From contig NZ_CM009578.1 in NCBI RefSeq assembly GCF_002993885.1, forward strand, positions 3,308,009-3,372,008: a DNA stretch of 64,000 bases, given 5' to 3'. Under the pieces are notes generated by a model. The model was not told the DNA's origin. It did no database searches and was given only the letters and a program-made list of their open reading frames with translations. A program made the position numbers and the translations under genes. The stretch comes from Sphingopyxis lindanitolerans. Its GTDB lineage: Bacteria > Pseudomonadota > Alphaproteobacteria > Sphingomonadales > Sphingomonadaceae. Shown piece after piece: positions 28,284 through 36,492 of the stretch. Position 1 is the stretch's first letter, and each line of letters starts with the position of its first letter.

Positions 28284-29146
28284 TCGTTTTCGTCCGGGAT
28301 GCGGCTGACGAGCAAGCTTCTGGCGGCCGCCATGCCATGCTCGATGGCGGCGTCGATCGACATCTGCCCGGTGATATGCTGCGCGATAACCTCACCAGCG
28401 AGCGTGTCGCCCGCGCCGGTTGTATCATATGTGCGGATGGGATCGGTCGGAATGACCCGCCTGCCTTGCTTGCAATCGATCAGGACGCCGGCGCTGCCCA
28501 ATGTCTCGACGATGATCTGATCCTCGGGCCGCTTTCCTTCCCTGGCGGCTTCGATGAATTCGCGTTCGCTGGCGTTGCAGAAAATCAGCCCCGCGCGCTG
28601 CGCGAGGCGAGCCCGCAATTCGGGCGGATAGGAAGCGGGGTCGAGCTTGGCGATCCAACTGATCCCGGTCGCGGGCGGACACGCCTCCAGAAGGTCCGTC
28701 GTCGGAACCGGCGGACCTGCTGCGATGCAGACATGATCCGCGCTGCCGATGATGGTGGCTTGCGCGGCGGTCAGGCTTTCGCGGCCTTCGAAACCCGTGT
28801 CGAGCAGGCAGCCATAATCTCCGTCGGGGCGATAGATGAGAATACATCGCGGCGTTTTTGCCCCGCCGCGCTGATCGATCGCGTCGCCGCAGATCTGCGC
28901 GCGCTGGCAAGCGCGCAGATAATGGCCGCCATCCCCATCGTCGCCAATCCAGGTCAACGGGAAGGCGCGATGCCCCGCTGCCGCGATCCGGCGCGAGGCA
29001 TAAAGAGCGGCACCACCCGCGCGAGGCCAGGCGCCCGAAAGTCCCAGTTCGCCGATAGCCGTGCCGGTGCCGTGGAACGGGTCCGACAATTGAACGACAT
29101 AGTCGAGCGTCGCGTAGCCGGACACCACAACCCGCTTCGACCTCAT
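28280..29146 (-). CDS. PfkB family sugar/nucleoside kinase
   Basis: This is a 288-residue ribokinase-fold kinase. The N-terminal strand is VVVSGYATLDYVVQLSDP, and the anion hole and catalytic Asp are in YDTTGAGDTLAGEV near residue 240. It is shorter and clearly different from the ribokinase at 31297. In a nucleoside operon it could phosphorylate ribose, 2-deoxyribose, a nucleoside or pseudouridine; the sequence does not decide. It overlaps adenine deaminase downstream and the DUF2608 gene upstream by four bases each, so coupling is tight. Confidence 0.8.
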   Translation of the reverse strand: MRSKRVVVSGYATLDYVVQLSDPFHGTGTAIGELGLSGAWPRAGGAALYASRRIAAAGHRAFPLTWIGDDGDGGHYLRACQRAQICGDAIDQRGGAKTPRCILIYRPDGDYGCLLDTGFEGRESLTAAQATIIGSADHVCIAAGPPVPTTDLLEACPPATGISWIAKLDPASYPPELRARLAQRAGLIFCNASEREFIEAAREGKRPEDQIIVETLGSAGVLIDCKQGRRVIPTDPIRTYDTTGAGDTLAGEVIAQHITGQMSIDAAIEHGMAAARSLLVSRIPDENE

Positions 29147-30114
29147 TTGCCCGCTCCACGGCGGACAGGTCTATGCTGCGGACAGAAGGCCGTCTGCAGG
29201 GCCGGGCACAGCACCGCCCGCAACGCGCGCAGCCGCGCCTGCGCCTCGCGGTCTTCCGCCGCCGTTACCGCCGTATCGATCCGCCGATAGTGGAACAGGG
29301 ACAGCGGGACCGGATTGCCGCTGGCCGCCAGCGCATCGATATTCCTTTGCCCATCGTCGGCGACGACGACCCCGGCATAGCCGCGTCCGCCGATGGCGGC
29401 CATCAACAGCTTGAGCATGACGCCCTTGTCCTGTCCGGCGACGAGCATCACCCCGTCGCGGATCAGAATATTGCGATAGGGAGAAGCCGGAGGGTTTTCG
29501 CCGATCGCCGCCAGCGCGGCGCGAATTTCGCGGTCTCCATAAACGCCGTTGCCCGTGCACAGGAAGAAGGCGCAAGCGTAGGGCGCGTCGAACCGAATCG
29601 CGTTGCGATCGAGTTCCCGCCGCGTCGCGTCGTAAAGGTCGGGACCGCGCGCACTGAGCAGAAAGAGGTCGACTCCCGCCGCCCTTGCCTCGGAAAGAAG
29701 CTCTGGGATGTCGGGTTGGGTCGGCTCCATCGAAGCCAGGCCGAACAGGGCCGTCTGAGCCGCGATCAGCGCACTCACATCTGCGAAATCGGGGTCTGTC
29801 CCAGCCGCGATCCGCGAGACATGATGGTTGAACCAGCGGTCGCCGCCCAGATATTGGGGCATCGTCAACAAGGTGTTGTCGATATCGAGGACAAGCAGAA
29901 CGCGCCCTTGCGAGGTATCCAACCGGGCTGCCTTCGCCGCGTCGATGGCGCCGGCCAGATTGTCGATCTCCGCGCGCATCACAGCCGGCGGACCGGCTTC
30001 ATGCGCCGCGACGGGCGGCGCGACGCCCAGCAAGGACGCGCCCAGCAGCCAGGGCAACGCCCGTCCTCTCCAGGCGCCTTTGAACAGAGCGTCATGCTTC
30101 GTGCGCGCAGCCAT
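29143..30114 (-). CDS. Secreted DUF2608 HAD-like phosphatase
   Basis: This is a ~323-residue protein with an N-terminal signal region (LPWLLGASLLGVAPPVAAH). A HAD-type core follows, with motif I LVLDIDNTLLT near residue 77 (both Asp present), motif II LFLLSARG near 152 and a likely motif IV VVADDGQRNIDAL near 245. DUF2608 proteins of this kind are poorly characterised. Periplasmic location plus first place in a nucleoside operon suggests it strips phosphate from nucleotides before uptake. I chose the ATG at 30114, 8 bp after AGGAG; ATG 30120 is only 2-3 bp from it. A promoter with a LacI-type operator lies directly upstream. Confidence 0.7.
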   Translation of the reverse strand: MAARTKHDALFKGAWRGRALPWLLGASLLGVAPPVAAHEAGPPAVMRAEIDNLAGAIDAAKAARLDTSQGRVLLVLDIDNTLLTMPQYLGGDRWFNHHVSRIAAGTDPDFADVSALIAAQTALFGLASMEPTQPDIPELLSEARAAGVDLFLLSARGPDLYDATRRELDRNAIRFDAPYACAFFLCTGNGVYGDREIRAALAAIGENPPASPYRNILIRDGVMLVAGQDKGVMLKLLMAAIGGRGYAGVVVADDGQRNIDALAASGNPVPLSLFHYRRIDTAVTAAEDREAQARLRALRAVLCPALQTAFCPQHRPVRRGAGK

Positions 30115-30137
30115 CGCCATATCTCCTATGGCACACG

Positions 30138-30166
30138 TTAATGAAACGTTTCACTTACGCTGTCAA
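30138..30166 (-). promoter_or_regulatory. Promoter and LacI-type operator of the DUF2608-pfkB-ade-tkt-tal operon
   Basis: On the minus strand TTGACA (30166-30161) and CATTAA (30143-30138) are separated by 17 bp. The palindrome TGAAACGTTTCA (30142-30153) occupies the spacer and touches the -10, an ideal place for repression. The same palindrome recurs at 32251 and 38939, and imperfectly at 31271. Confidence 0.8.
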
Positions 30167-30210
30167 ATGCTCTTTCGACGGCAGTGGGTCAGGATCACCG
30201 CACCTTGCTA

Positions 30211-31197
30211 TTATCGGGCGGGGGCGGTGGATTCGCGTTCGACGAGCGTGACGCCGAAGATCACCCGGCGGTTGCTTTCATTGTCTCCGTCGATCTTGCG
30301 GAGCAGCGCGTCGACCGCTTCGGCCGCCATTTCGTCGACCGGCATTTCAATCGTCGTCAGGGCCGGCGTGCAATATTCGGCCCACGGAATATCATCGAAG
30401 CCGACAATGGCCAATTGCTCGGGCGTTTCGATTCCCAGTTTGCGCGCGAGCTTGAGCACCCCGATCGCAATCAAATCCGACCCGCAGAAAACCGCGCTGG
30501 CTTCGCGGCTCTCGATGGCCTGTGCGACGGCGCCGCTCAGTTCGGTTGAAAAGGCGTTTTCGACCGAAAAGGCCAGCGCGCCCGCGCGCGCGATCGCTTC
30601 TTGTGCCGCGCCGCAACGGTCGCGCATGCTGCGCACGTCCATGGGCCCGGCCACCACGCCGATCCTCTGGTGCCCGAGGGACAGGAGATGGTCCGCCGCC
30701 AGTCGGCCGCCCTCGCCATAATCGGCCTGGATACATTCGAATCCCGGCACCGTCCGGTCGATCACGACAATCGGAAGATCGGCCGCGATCTTCTCGATAC
30801 TGTTCTCATCCTTGACGGGAAACCATACGATACCGTCGACGCCGCGGTCGATGAGTTGGCGAACGACCTCCTCCTCCTGCGCTTGATCGCCCTCGGTATC
30901 GGTCACGAAGACGCTATAGCCATTTTGCCGGGCGCGCTGGACGATCGACTGGGCGAGGCTGGGGAAAAAGGGGTTCGTCATGTCGGGAACAACGAGGCCA
31001 AGCGCGCCGGTGCGCCCGGTACGGGTTGCCCGTGCGGACAGATTCTGCCGATAGCCAAGCTCCCCGGCGACCTTCAGGATATGCGCGCGCGTATCGTCGC
31101 CAAGCGACCCCGTCTTGTTGACCGCATAAGAGGTGCTGGCGAGCGATACACCGGCCGCTTTTGCCACATCCTTCAGCGTTACCCGTTTTCTCGCCAA
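30211..31197 (-). CDS. LacI family repressor of nucleoside utilisation
   Basis: This is a 328-residue protein. An N-terminal LacI helix-turn-helix (RVTLKDVAKAAGVSLASTSYAVN) and hinge are followed by a periplasmic-binding-protein-like sensor domain. It starts with TTG, with GGGAGG 8 bp upstream. It is divergent from ribokinase, with a TGAAACGTTTAG site between them. Perfect TGAAACGTTTCA palindromes with the central CG typical of LacI operators lie before the surrounding nucleoside genes, making it the near-certain regulator. The inducer is presumably a nucleoside, ribose or a phosphate of these. Confidence 0.9.
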   Translation of the reverse strand: MARKRVTLKDVAKAAGVSLASTSYAVNKTGSLGDDTRAHILKVAGELGYRQNLSARATRTGRTGALGLVVPDMTNPFFPSLAQSIVQRARQNGYSVFVTDTEGDQAQEEEVVRQLIDRGVDGIVWFPVKDENSIEKIAADLPIVVIDRTVPGFECIQADYGEGGRLAADHLLSLGHQRIGVVAGPMDVRSMRDRCGAAQEAIARAGALAFSVENAFSTELSGAVAQAIESREASAVFCGSDLIAIGVLKLARKLGIETPEQLAIVGFDDIPWAEYCTPALTTIEMPVDEMAAEAVDALLRKIDGDNESNRRVIFGVTLVERESTAPAR

Positions 31198-31270
31198 GCC
31201 TCGTGCCTCCCGCCTTCACCAATTTTCACATTGTTATCCGAATGCTTCGACGATAACCAGTGAATCAAAA

Positions 31271-31282
31271 TGAAACGTTTAG
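31271..31282 (+). promoter_or_regulatory. LacI-type operator (imperfect) between lacI and ribokinase
   Basis: TGAAACGTTTAG matches the regulon palindrome TGAAACGTTTCA except at the last two bases. It lies 15 bp before the GTG start of ribokinase in the divergent control region. A weaker half-site would suit partial autoregulation. Confidence 0.65.
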
Positions 31283-31296
31283 GTTAGGGGATTGCC

Positions 31297-32196
31297 GTGA
31301 CTGTCGCCATATTGGGAAGCCTGAATCTCGACGTCGTTTTTTCCTGCGACTCGCTACCCGCACCGGGCGAAACGATCCTGTGTTCCGATGTCCGCAGCGG
31401 CCCTGGCGGCAAGGGGCTCAACCAGGCGGTCGCGGCGCGGCGCGCGGGTTGCGCCGTGATCCTGATCGGCGCCGTCGGCCGGGATGCGAACGGCGTCACA
31501 CTCCTCGGAACTCTAGAGCAGGAGGGGATCGACCCCGACCGGATCGCGCGCCTCGACGACGCGCCGACGGGCCTCGCGCATATCATGGTCGATAGGGGCG
31601 GCGAGAATTCGATCGTCGTCGCAAGCGGCGCCAATAAAGCCGATTTTCCGCTGAGGTCCTTGATCGACGGAATCGAGGCGCCGGTGTTCCTGGCGCAGCT
31701 CGAGGTCGGGCTGGCCCCGATCAAAGCGTTCTTCGCGCAGGCGCGCAGGGCGGGATCGCGGACGATACTCAATGCCGCGCCGGCTATTCCGGCCGCCTCG
31801 GCGCTGTTCGAGGATAGCGATATCCTCATCCTCAACGAGCATGAGCTGGCGCAGTTCAGCGGGGCCTCCCGTCCCGCCAGCGACGAAGCGGCGATCGCCG
31901 AGGCCGCGCGGTCGCTCATGGTTCGCGACGATCAGGCCATCATCGTTACATTGGGCGCGCGGGGCACGCAGATCATCGACGCGACCGGGTCGCGCCGCAT
32001 TCCCGCCCGTATGGTGACGGTTACCGACACCACCGGCGCGGGCGATTGCTTCTGCGGCGTGCTCGCCGCGAGTCTGGCGCGTGGCGCGGCGCTGGCCGAT
32101 GCGGTCGGGCGAGCGAATCTGGCGGCATCGCTGGCCGTCCAGCGATCGGGCGCCGCCGCCGCGATGCCGACAGCAGCCGAAATTGACGCGGCCTGA
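31297..32196 (+). CDS. rbsK: Ribokinase
   Basis: This is a 299-residue PfkB-family kinase with the ribokinase pattern: VAILGSLNLDVVFSCDSLP, GPGGKGLNQAVAARRAG near residue 36, and the catalytic DTTGAGDCFCGVLAASLA near 245. It phosphorylates D-ribose released by the nucleoside hydrolase to ribose-5-phosphate. It starts with GTG after AGGTTAGGGG. It is divergent from the LacI regulator, with the nupC-type transporter next on the same strand behind its own operator. Confidence 0.9.
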   Translation: MTVAILGSLNLDVVFSCDSLPAPGETILCSDVRSGPGGKGLNQAVAARRAGCAVILIGAVGRDANGVTLLGTLEQEGIDPDRIARLDDAPTGLAHIMVDRGGENSIVVASGANKADFPLRSLIDGIEAPVFLAQLEVGLAPIKAFFAQARRAGSRTILNAAPAIPAASALFEDSDILILNEHELAQFSGASRPASDEAAIAEAARSLMVRDDQAIIVTLGARGTQIIDATGSRRIPARMVTVTDTTGAGDCFCGVLAASLARGAALADAVGRANLAASLAVQRSGAAAAMPTAAEIDAA

Positions 32197-32225
32197 CCCT
32201 TATTTCGCGATCGGGGGCGGCGGCC

Positions 32226-32262
32226 TTGCAATTCTCCGGAATGAAGAATATGAAACGTTTCA
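32226..32262 (+). promoter_or_regulatory. Promoter and LacI-type operator of the nupC operon
   Basis: TTGCAA (32226-32231), 17 bp, and TATGAA (32249-32254) form a promoter. The perfect palindrome TGAAACGTTTCA at 32251-32262 overlaps the -10. The identical hexamer pair with the same spacing precedes the TonB receptor at 38892. Confidence 0.78.
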
Positions 32263-32303
32263 CTAATTCGAGCAGATGCGTTCGAGGCGGGGGTTAGGCC
32301 ATT

Positions 32304-33566
32304 ATGCCATATGCTGATTTCCTGAGAGGCCTGCTCGGCCTTGCCGTTTTTCTCGGCATCGCATGGGCTTTGTCCGAGAACAGGCGCGCCATTCACTATC
32401 GGGCGATGTTCTTGGGCCTGGTCGCGCAGATATTGATCGCGCTTCTCCTGACCAAAGTGCCTGCTGTGGTCAACGCCCTGGGCGGCCTGGCGCACGGCGT
32501 CGATAATCTGCAGCGCTCGGCGGAGAGCGGCTCGATGTTCGTCTTTGGCTATCTGGGCGGCGGCGACCAGCCGTTCATCAAGGCCAATCCCCAGGCTTCG
32601 ACCTTCATCTTCGCGCTCCAGGTCATTCCCGCCGTGTTGCTGGTCAGCGCGCTGGCGGCGCTGCTTTGGCATTGGGGCGTGCTGCGCTGGATCGTGCGCG
32701 GCTCCGCGTGGCTGTTCGGCAAGCTGTTCGGGGTCAGCGGGCCGGTCGGCGTCTCGACCTCGGCCTGCATCTTCCTGGGGATGATCGAGGCGCCGCTGCT
32801 CGTTCGCCCGCTGCTGCCGCGCCTTTCGCGCGGCGAATTCTTCATCATCATGGTCGATGGGCTTTCGGTCATCGCGGGTTCGACGATGATCCTGCTGGGG
32901 GGCATGCTCGCCGGGAAAGTGCCCGGCGCCTTCACCCATTTGCTCACCGCATCGCTGATCAGCACGCCAATGGCGATCACCATGGCCCGGATCATCATTC
33001 CGAGCGACATCGTCCGCTCGTCCGAACGCGTCCCGCTTGAGAGCAGCTACAAGAGCAGTCTCGATGCGATGACGCACGGCACGATCAACGCCGTCCGTAT
33101 CGCCGCCTATGTCATCGCCCTGCTGATCGTGTTCATCGGCTCGATCAGCGTGGTCAATGCGCTGCTGGCGCTGCTGCCGCATCAGGGAGAGCCCTGGACG
33201 CTGACCTCGATCTTCGGCAATCTCTTCGCGCCGGTCGCCTGGCTGATGGGCGTGCCGATGGGCGATCTGCAGGCCGTCGGGGGATTGCTCGGGACCAAGG
33301 TCACGCTCAACGAGGTCGTGGCCTATGGTCAGCTTGCCGACCTGCCGCCGGGCACCCTGACCGAACGCGGCGCGCTGATCGCCACCTATGCCCTGTGCAG
33401 CTTCGGCAATTTCGGCAGCGTGGCGATCCTGATCGGAACGCTCACGGCGATGGCGCCCGAAAAAAGCGACGAGATCGTCGAGCTTGGCATGAAAGCCCTG
33501 CTGGCCGCCTTCCTCACCACTTGCATGACCGGCACGATCGTCGGCCTGCTCAGCATCTTGTTCTAG
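32304..33566 (+). CDS. nupC: Concentrative nucleoside transporter (NupC/CNT family)
   Basis: This is a 420-residue inner-membrane protein with CNT signatures: GYLGGGDQPFIK with the gate region around residue 85, IFLGMIEAPLLVRPLLPRLSRGE near 155, and the C-terminal TYALCSFGNFGSVAILIGTL. It imports nucleosides with H+ or Na+. A LacI-type operator overlaps its promoter. It leads an operon with the TrpF-like protein, nucleoside hydrolase and phytase-like lipoprotein. Confidence 0.93.
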   Translation: MPYADFLRGLLGLAVFLGIAWALSENRRAIHYRAMFLGLVAQILIALLLTKVPAVVNALGGLAHGVDNLQRSAESGSMFVFGYLGGGDQPFIKANPQASTFIFALQVIPAVLLVSALAALLWHWGVLRWIVRGSAWLFGKLFGVSGPVGVSTSACIFLGMIEAPLLVRPLLPRLSRGEFFIIMVDGLSVIAGSTMILLGGMLAGKVPGAFTHLLTASLISTPMAITMARIIIPSDIVRSSERVPLESSYKSSLDAMTHGTINAVRIAAYVIALLIVFIGSISVVNALLALLPHQGEPWTLTSIFGNLFAPVAWLMGVPMGDLQAVGGLLGTKVTLNEVVAYGQLADLPPGTLTERGALIATYALCSFGNFGSVAILIGTLTAMAPEKSDEIVELGMKALLAAFLTTCMTGTIVGLLSILF

Positions 33567-33574
33567 GAGTTACC

Positions 33575-34222
33575 ATGCGAGCCCTGCCCAGCTTCATCGC
33601 GTTCACGGGAGTCGATTGCGTCGATCTGCTTCCCGGCATGCAGCATCTGTCGCGCCACTTTGCGATCGAATGGGGCGTGCTGGTCGACGATGCGAGGGAC
33701 GAGCTTCTGTTCGCCGACCCTGACGTCCGGGCGAAGCTGCTCGAGGCGCCGGGCCTTCGCTATGCCGCCCATGTCTGCGGCGAACAGGCCGGGCTGATCG
33801 CCAATGATCCGGCACGGGCCCGCATCGATCTCGCGCGGTTCCAGCGATTGCAAGTCAATCACGGCTTTTCGGGCAGTTCGCCCGAGCAGATCGAGAACAG
33901 CATTCGTTTTGGCCGCGCGCAGACGATCCGTACCATGCTCCAGACGCTGGACGCTTTCCCGGGCGATGCCCGGCTCGACTGGCTCTACGACACGTCGTTT
34001 GGCACCGGGAAGACGCCGGAGAGCTGGCCCCGCATTCCCGCCAAGGGGCCCTTTTGCGGCTTTTCGGGCGGCATCCGGGCCGAGAATGTCGCCGCCGTCC
34101 TCGATGCCATAGCCGCGCCGGAAGATGGGCAGTTCTGGATCGACATGGAATCGGGCGTTCGCACCGACGGCCGGTTCGATCTCGCAAAGTGCGAAGCCGT
34201 CTGCCGAGCGGTCTTCGGCTGA
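33575..34222 (+). CDS. TrpF-like (phosphoribosylanthranilate isomerase-fold) protein without the catalytic Cys
   Basis: This is a 215-residue TIM-barrel protein. Its C-terminal half follows TrpF: LYDTSFGTGK (Asp139 aligns with the TrpF general acid), CGFSGGIRAENV and IDMESGVRT (phosphate-binding loops, 164-166 and 192-194). At the N-terminus, where TrpF has the catalytic cysteine in KICGIT, this protein has AFTGVD with Thr11 instead. It sits between nupC and the nucleoside hydrolase gene (8 and 38 bp gaps), far from any trp gene. A role in tryptophan synthesis is therefore unlikely. An isomerase acting on ribose or ribose phosphate is an attractive but unproven idea. AGGAG precedes the ATG. 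Confidence 0.72.
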   Translation: MRALPSFIAFTGVDCVDLLPGMQHLSRHFAIEWGVLVDDARDELLFADPDVRAKLLEAPGLRYAAHVCGEQAGLIANDPARARIDLARFQRLQVNHGFSGSSPEQIENSIRFGRAQTIRTMLQTLDAFPGDARLDWLYDTSFGTGKTPESWPRIPAKGPFCGFSGGIRAENVAAVLDAIAAPEDGQFWIDMESGVRTDGRFDLAKCEAVCRAVFG

Positions 34223-34260
34223 CCTTTCCCATCATTTCCAAAACAAAGGCGCAAGATCCC

Positions 34261-35232
34261 ATGGCCACCGACGGCCGCAAACTTGTCATTCTGGACACCG
34301 ATCCCGGCATCGACGATGCGATGGCGCTGCTCTATCTGAGCGCCTCGCCCGGCGTGCGGCTGGACTCGATCACCACCGTCTTCGGCAATGGCGACATCGA
34401 TACGACGAGCCGCAACGCCGCCTATCTGGTCGAGCGATTCGCCCTTGGCCTGCGGGTCTATCCCGGCGCTGCCGGACCGCTGGCGGGCGAACGCCATATC
34501 CCGGCGCTCAAGGTGCACGGCGAAGACGGTCTGGGCGGTCATGGCCTGGCGGACGGCTTTCCCCCGCCGCCGCCGACCGTTCCCGCGTGGGAGCATATCG
34601 CACGGACCATCCTCGCCAATCCCGGCAAGGTGTCGCTGCTCGCCATCGGACCGCTGACCAACCTCGCGCTGGCGTTGCGGCACCGGCCGGAGATCGCATC
34701 GCTGACGCGCGAAGTCGTGATCATGGGCGGGGCCTTCGGCACCCAGGGGCGCCGGGGCAATATCCGGCCGCACGCCGAGGCCAATTTCTATTATGACCCC
34801 TTGGCCGCGAAAGAAGTCCTTGCGGCAGGCTGGCCGGTAACGGTGGTCGGGCTCGACGTGTCCACCGACTGCATCCTTTCGTCGGCGCAGGCCAAGGCGC
34901 TCGCCGCGATCGGCGGCGATGCGGGCGCATTGTTGTGGCAGATTTCGCGCGGCTATGCCGAAATCTATCGCCAGTTCGACGGCATCGACGGTTTTTGCAT
35001 CCATGACGTCGCTGCGGCAGCTTGCCTCGTTTCGCCGCACCTGTTCTCGCTATGCGGGGCGGCGCTCGACGTGGCCACGGGCGGTGACGATGCGGGCCGC
35101 TCCTTCGTCGCCGACGACGACCGGCGCCACCAGCAACATTATTGCGACGGCGTCGCGGCGGGGCAGCTCGTCACCGATTTCATCGCCGCGATCGAGCGAC
35201 TGGCAGCACCGCAACCGAGCAGCGCCGGGTGA
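34261..35232 (+). CDS. Nucleoside hydrolase
   Basis: This is a 323-residue member of the inosine-uridine nucleoside N-ribohydrolase family. The calcium-binding aspartate cluster is ILDTDPGIDDAMALLY at residue 10, and the EVVIMGGAFGTQG, HAEANFYYDP and IHDVAAAACLV motifs follow. It splits nucleosides into free base and ribose in the cytoplasm, feeding ribokinase and adenine deaminase. I chose the ATG at 34261 at the start of the conserved fold. Its stop overlaps the GTG start of the next gene (GTGA). Confidence 0.93.
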   Translation: MATDGRKLVILDTDPGIDDAMALLYLSASPGVRLDSITTVFGNGDIDTTSRNAAYLVERFALGLRVYPGAAGPLAGERHIPALKVHGEDGLGGHGLADGFPPPPPTVPAWEHIARTILANPGKVSLLAIGPLTNLALALRHRPEIASLTREVVIMGGAFGTQGRRGNIRPHAEANFYYDPLAAKEVLAAGWPVTVVGLDVSTDCILSSAQAKALAAIGGDAGALLWQISRGYAEIYRQFDGIDGFCIHDVAAAACLVSPHLFSLCGAALDVATGGDDAGRSFVADDDRRHQQHYCDGVAAGQLVTDFIAAIERLAAPQPSSAG

Positions 35233-36338
35233 AGCCTGCGTGGCCCTGGCTGGCACCGGTCCTTCTCGCGATCGGGGCCTGTTCACAGGGGGGCGCCCCG
35301 TCGCGGTCGGCGGCGCCCATGGCGGACGCCTGCGGGGTGGGGCAGCCCGAACTGTGGGTGCGGGGCGAACTGCCCAGCCAGGCGCGATTTGCCGGTGTGA
35401 GGGTCGGGGGCCTGTCGGGCATCGATTACCGTCGGAGCCGGAACGACTATCTGCTCGTCAGCGACGATCGCGGCGCCCATGGTGGGGGACGGGCGTATCG
35501 CATGATCCTCGATTTCGGATCCGGCCAGCGGGTTAGCACCCGTCTCCTCGATGCGTTGACCCTGCGCCGGGACGATGGGCGTGCCTTCGCAAGCGACGGC
35601 GAGTCGGGGCCCGGGACCGACGCCGAGTCGATCCGTGCCGCCGCGAACGGGTGGATCTATTGGACCAACGAGGCCAGCGGCGAAAATGCTTCGGGACCGC
35701 AGCTTCTCCGGATGCGCTGGCGCGATGGCAAAAGCCGGCCGCTGGCGTTACCGGCGTACCTCGTCCCCGATCGCCACCGCGGAAGCGGACCGCGCGACAA
35801 TCGATCGTTCGAGGGTTTGTGGATCGGGCGCGACGGGGCCATCTGGCTCGGCCTCGAAGCACCATTGCTCGAAGACGGGGCTCCGCCGACCCTCGCCGAG
35901 GGAAGCTGGACGCGGATCGTCCGGCTGGCGGCAGGCGACAAGGGCGGCCGCGACTATCTCTATCCGCTGGAACCGATCGCAAACCAGCTCCCCGGGCGCC
36001 TGGCGGACAATGGGCTCAGCGAAATGATCGTGCTTCCCGGTCCCCGCTTCCTGGTGCTCGAACGATCGGGGAGTCAGCAGCCCGACGGCGGGTTTCGCTA
36101 CACCAGCCGGATTTTCTGTGCCTATCCCGCGAGCGGCGTGCAAGCCGGGGATCCCGTGCGGCTGGAAAAACAGCGGGTCACCGATCTCAATGCCTTGGGA
36201 CCGTTCGACAACGCCAATTTCGAGGGCATGACCTTCGGCCCCCGCCTGGCGGATGGGCGGCGCAGTCTCGTCCTGGTGGCCGACAATGATTTTCGGGACG
36301 AGCGGCCGACGATCTTCGCGGTTCTGGCGGTCCGCTAG
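35229..36338 (+). CDS. Phytase-like/esterase-like lipoprotein
   Basis: This is a 369-residue protein starting with GTG overlapped with the nucleoside hydrolase stop. The N-terminus (MKPAWPWLAPVLLAIGACS) is a lipoprotein signal. The body matches the phytase-like beta-propeller family: GLSGIDYRRSRNDYLLVSDDRG near residue 58, DTESI-like TDAESIRAAANGWIYWTNE near 135, and NANFEGMTFGP near 335. Such proteins hydrolyse phosphate or carboxyl esters outside the cytoplasm. In this operon it might free nucleosides from phosphorylated or acylated precursors. It could equally be a passenger. Confidence 0.72.
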   Translation: MKPAWPWLAPVLLAIGACSQGGAPSRSAAPMADACGVGQPELWVRGELPSQARFAGVRVGGLSGIDYRRSRNDYLLVSDDRGAHGGGRAYRMILDFGSGQRVSTRLLDALTLRRDDGRAFASDGESGPGTDAESIRAAANGWIYWTNEASGENASGPQLLRMRWRDGKSRPLALPAYLVPDRHRGSGPRDNRSFEGLWIGRDGAIWLGLEAPLLEDGAPPTLAEGSWTRIVRLAAGDKGGRDYLYPLEPIANQLPGRLADNGLSEMIVLPGPRFLVLERSGSQQPDGGFRYTSRIFCAYPASGVQAGDPVRLEKQRVTDLNALGPFDNANFEGMTFGPRLADGRRSLVLVADNDFRDERPTIFAVLAVR

Positions 36339-36344
36339 GCTCCA

Positions 36345-36434
36345 TCGGCGCACAGCCAGTCGGCCGGCCCGATCGAACGCGCTCGCTTCGTCCCATAGAG
36401 TGCCGTCCGCATCGACGCCGACCAATTCGATCAT
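36345..36434 (-). pseudogene. Truncated 5' end of a HAD-family hydrolase gene
   Basis: On the minus strand, an ATG at 36434 with GGGAG 7 bp upstream starts MIELVGVDADGTLWDEASAF, which is HAD motif I (DxDGT) in its usual N-terminal position. After about 30 codons the frame runs into the 3' end of the convergent phytase-like gene and loses HAD character. The rest of the gene is missing. It is downstream of, and on the same strand as, the TonB receptor, so it probably was the next gene of that operon before a deletion or recombination. Confidence 0.6.
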
Positions 36435-36492
36435 CGCCAGCTCCCAACAAGCCGGGAGGCTGTTGCCAGCCTACCCGCTTGCGGACAGAAGT

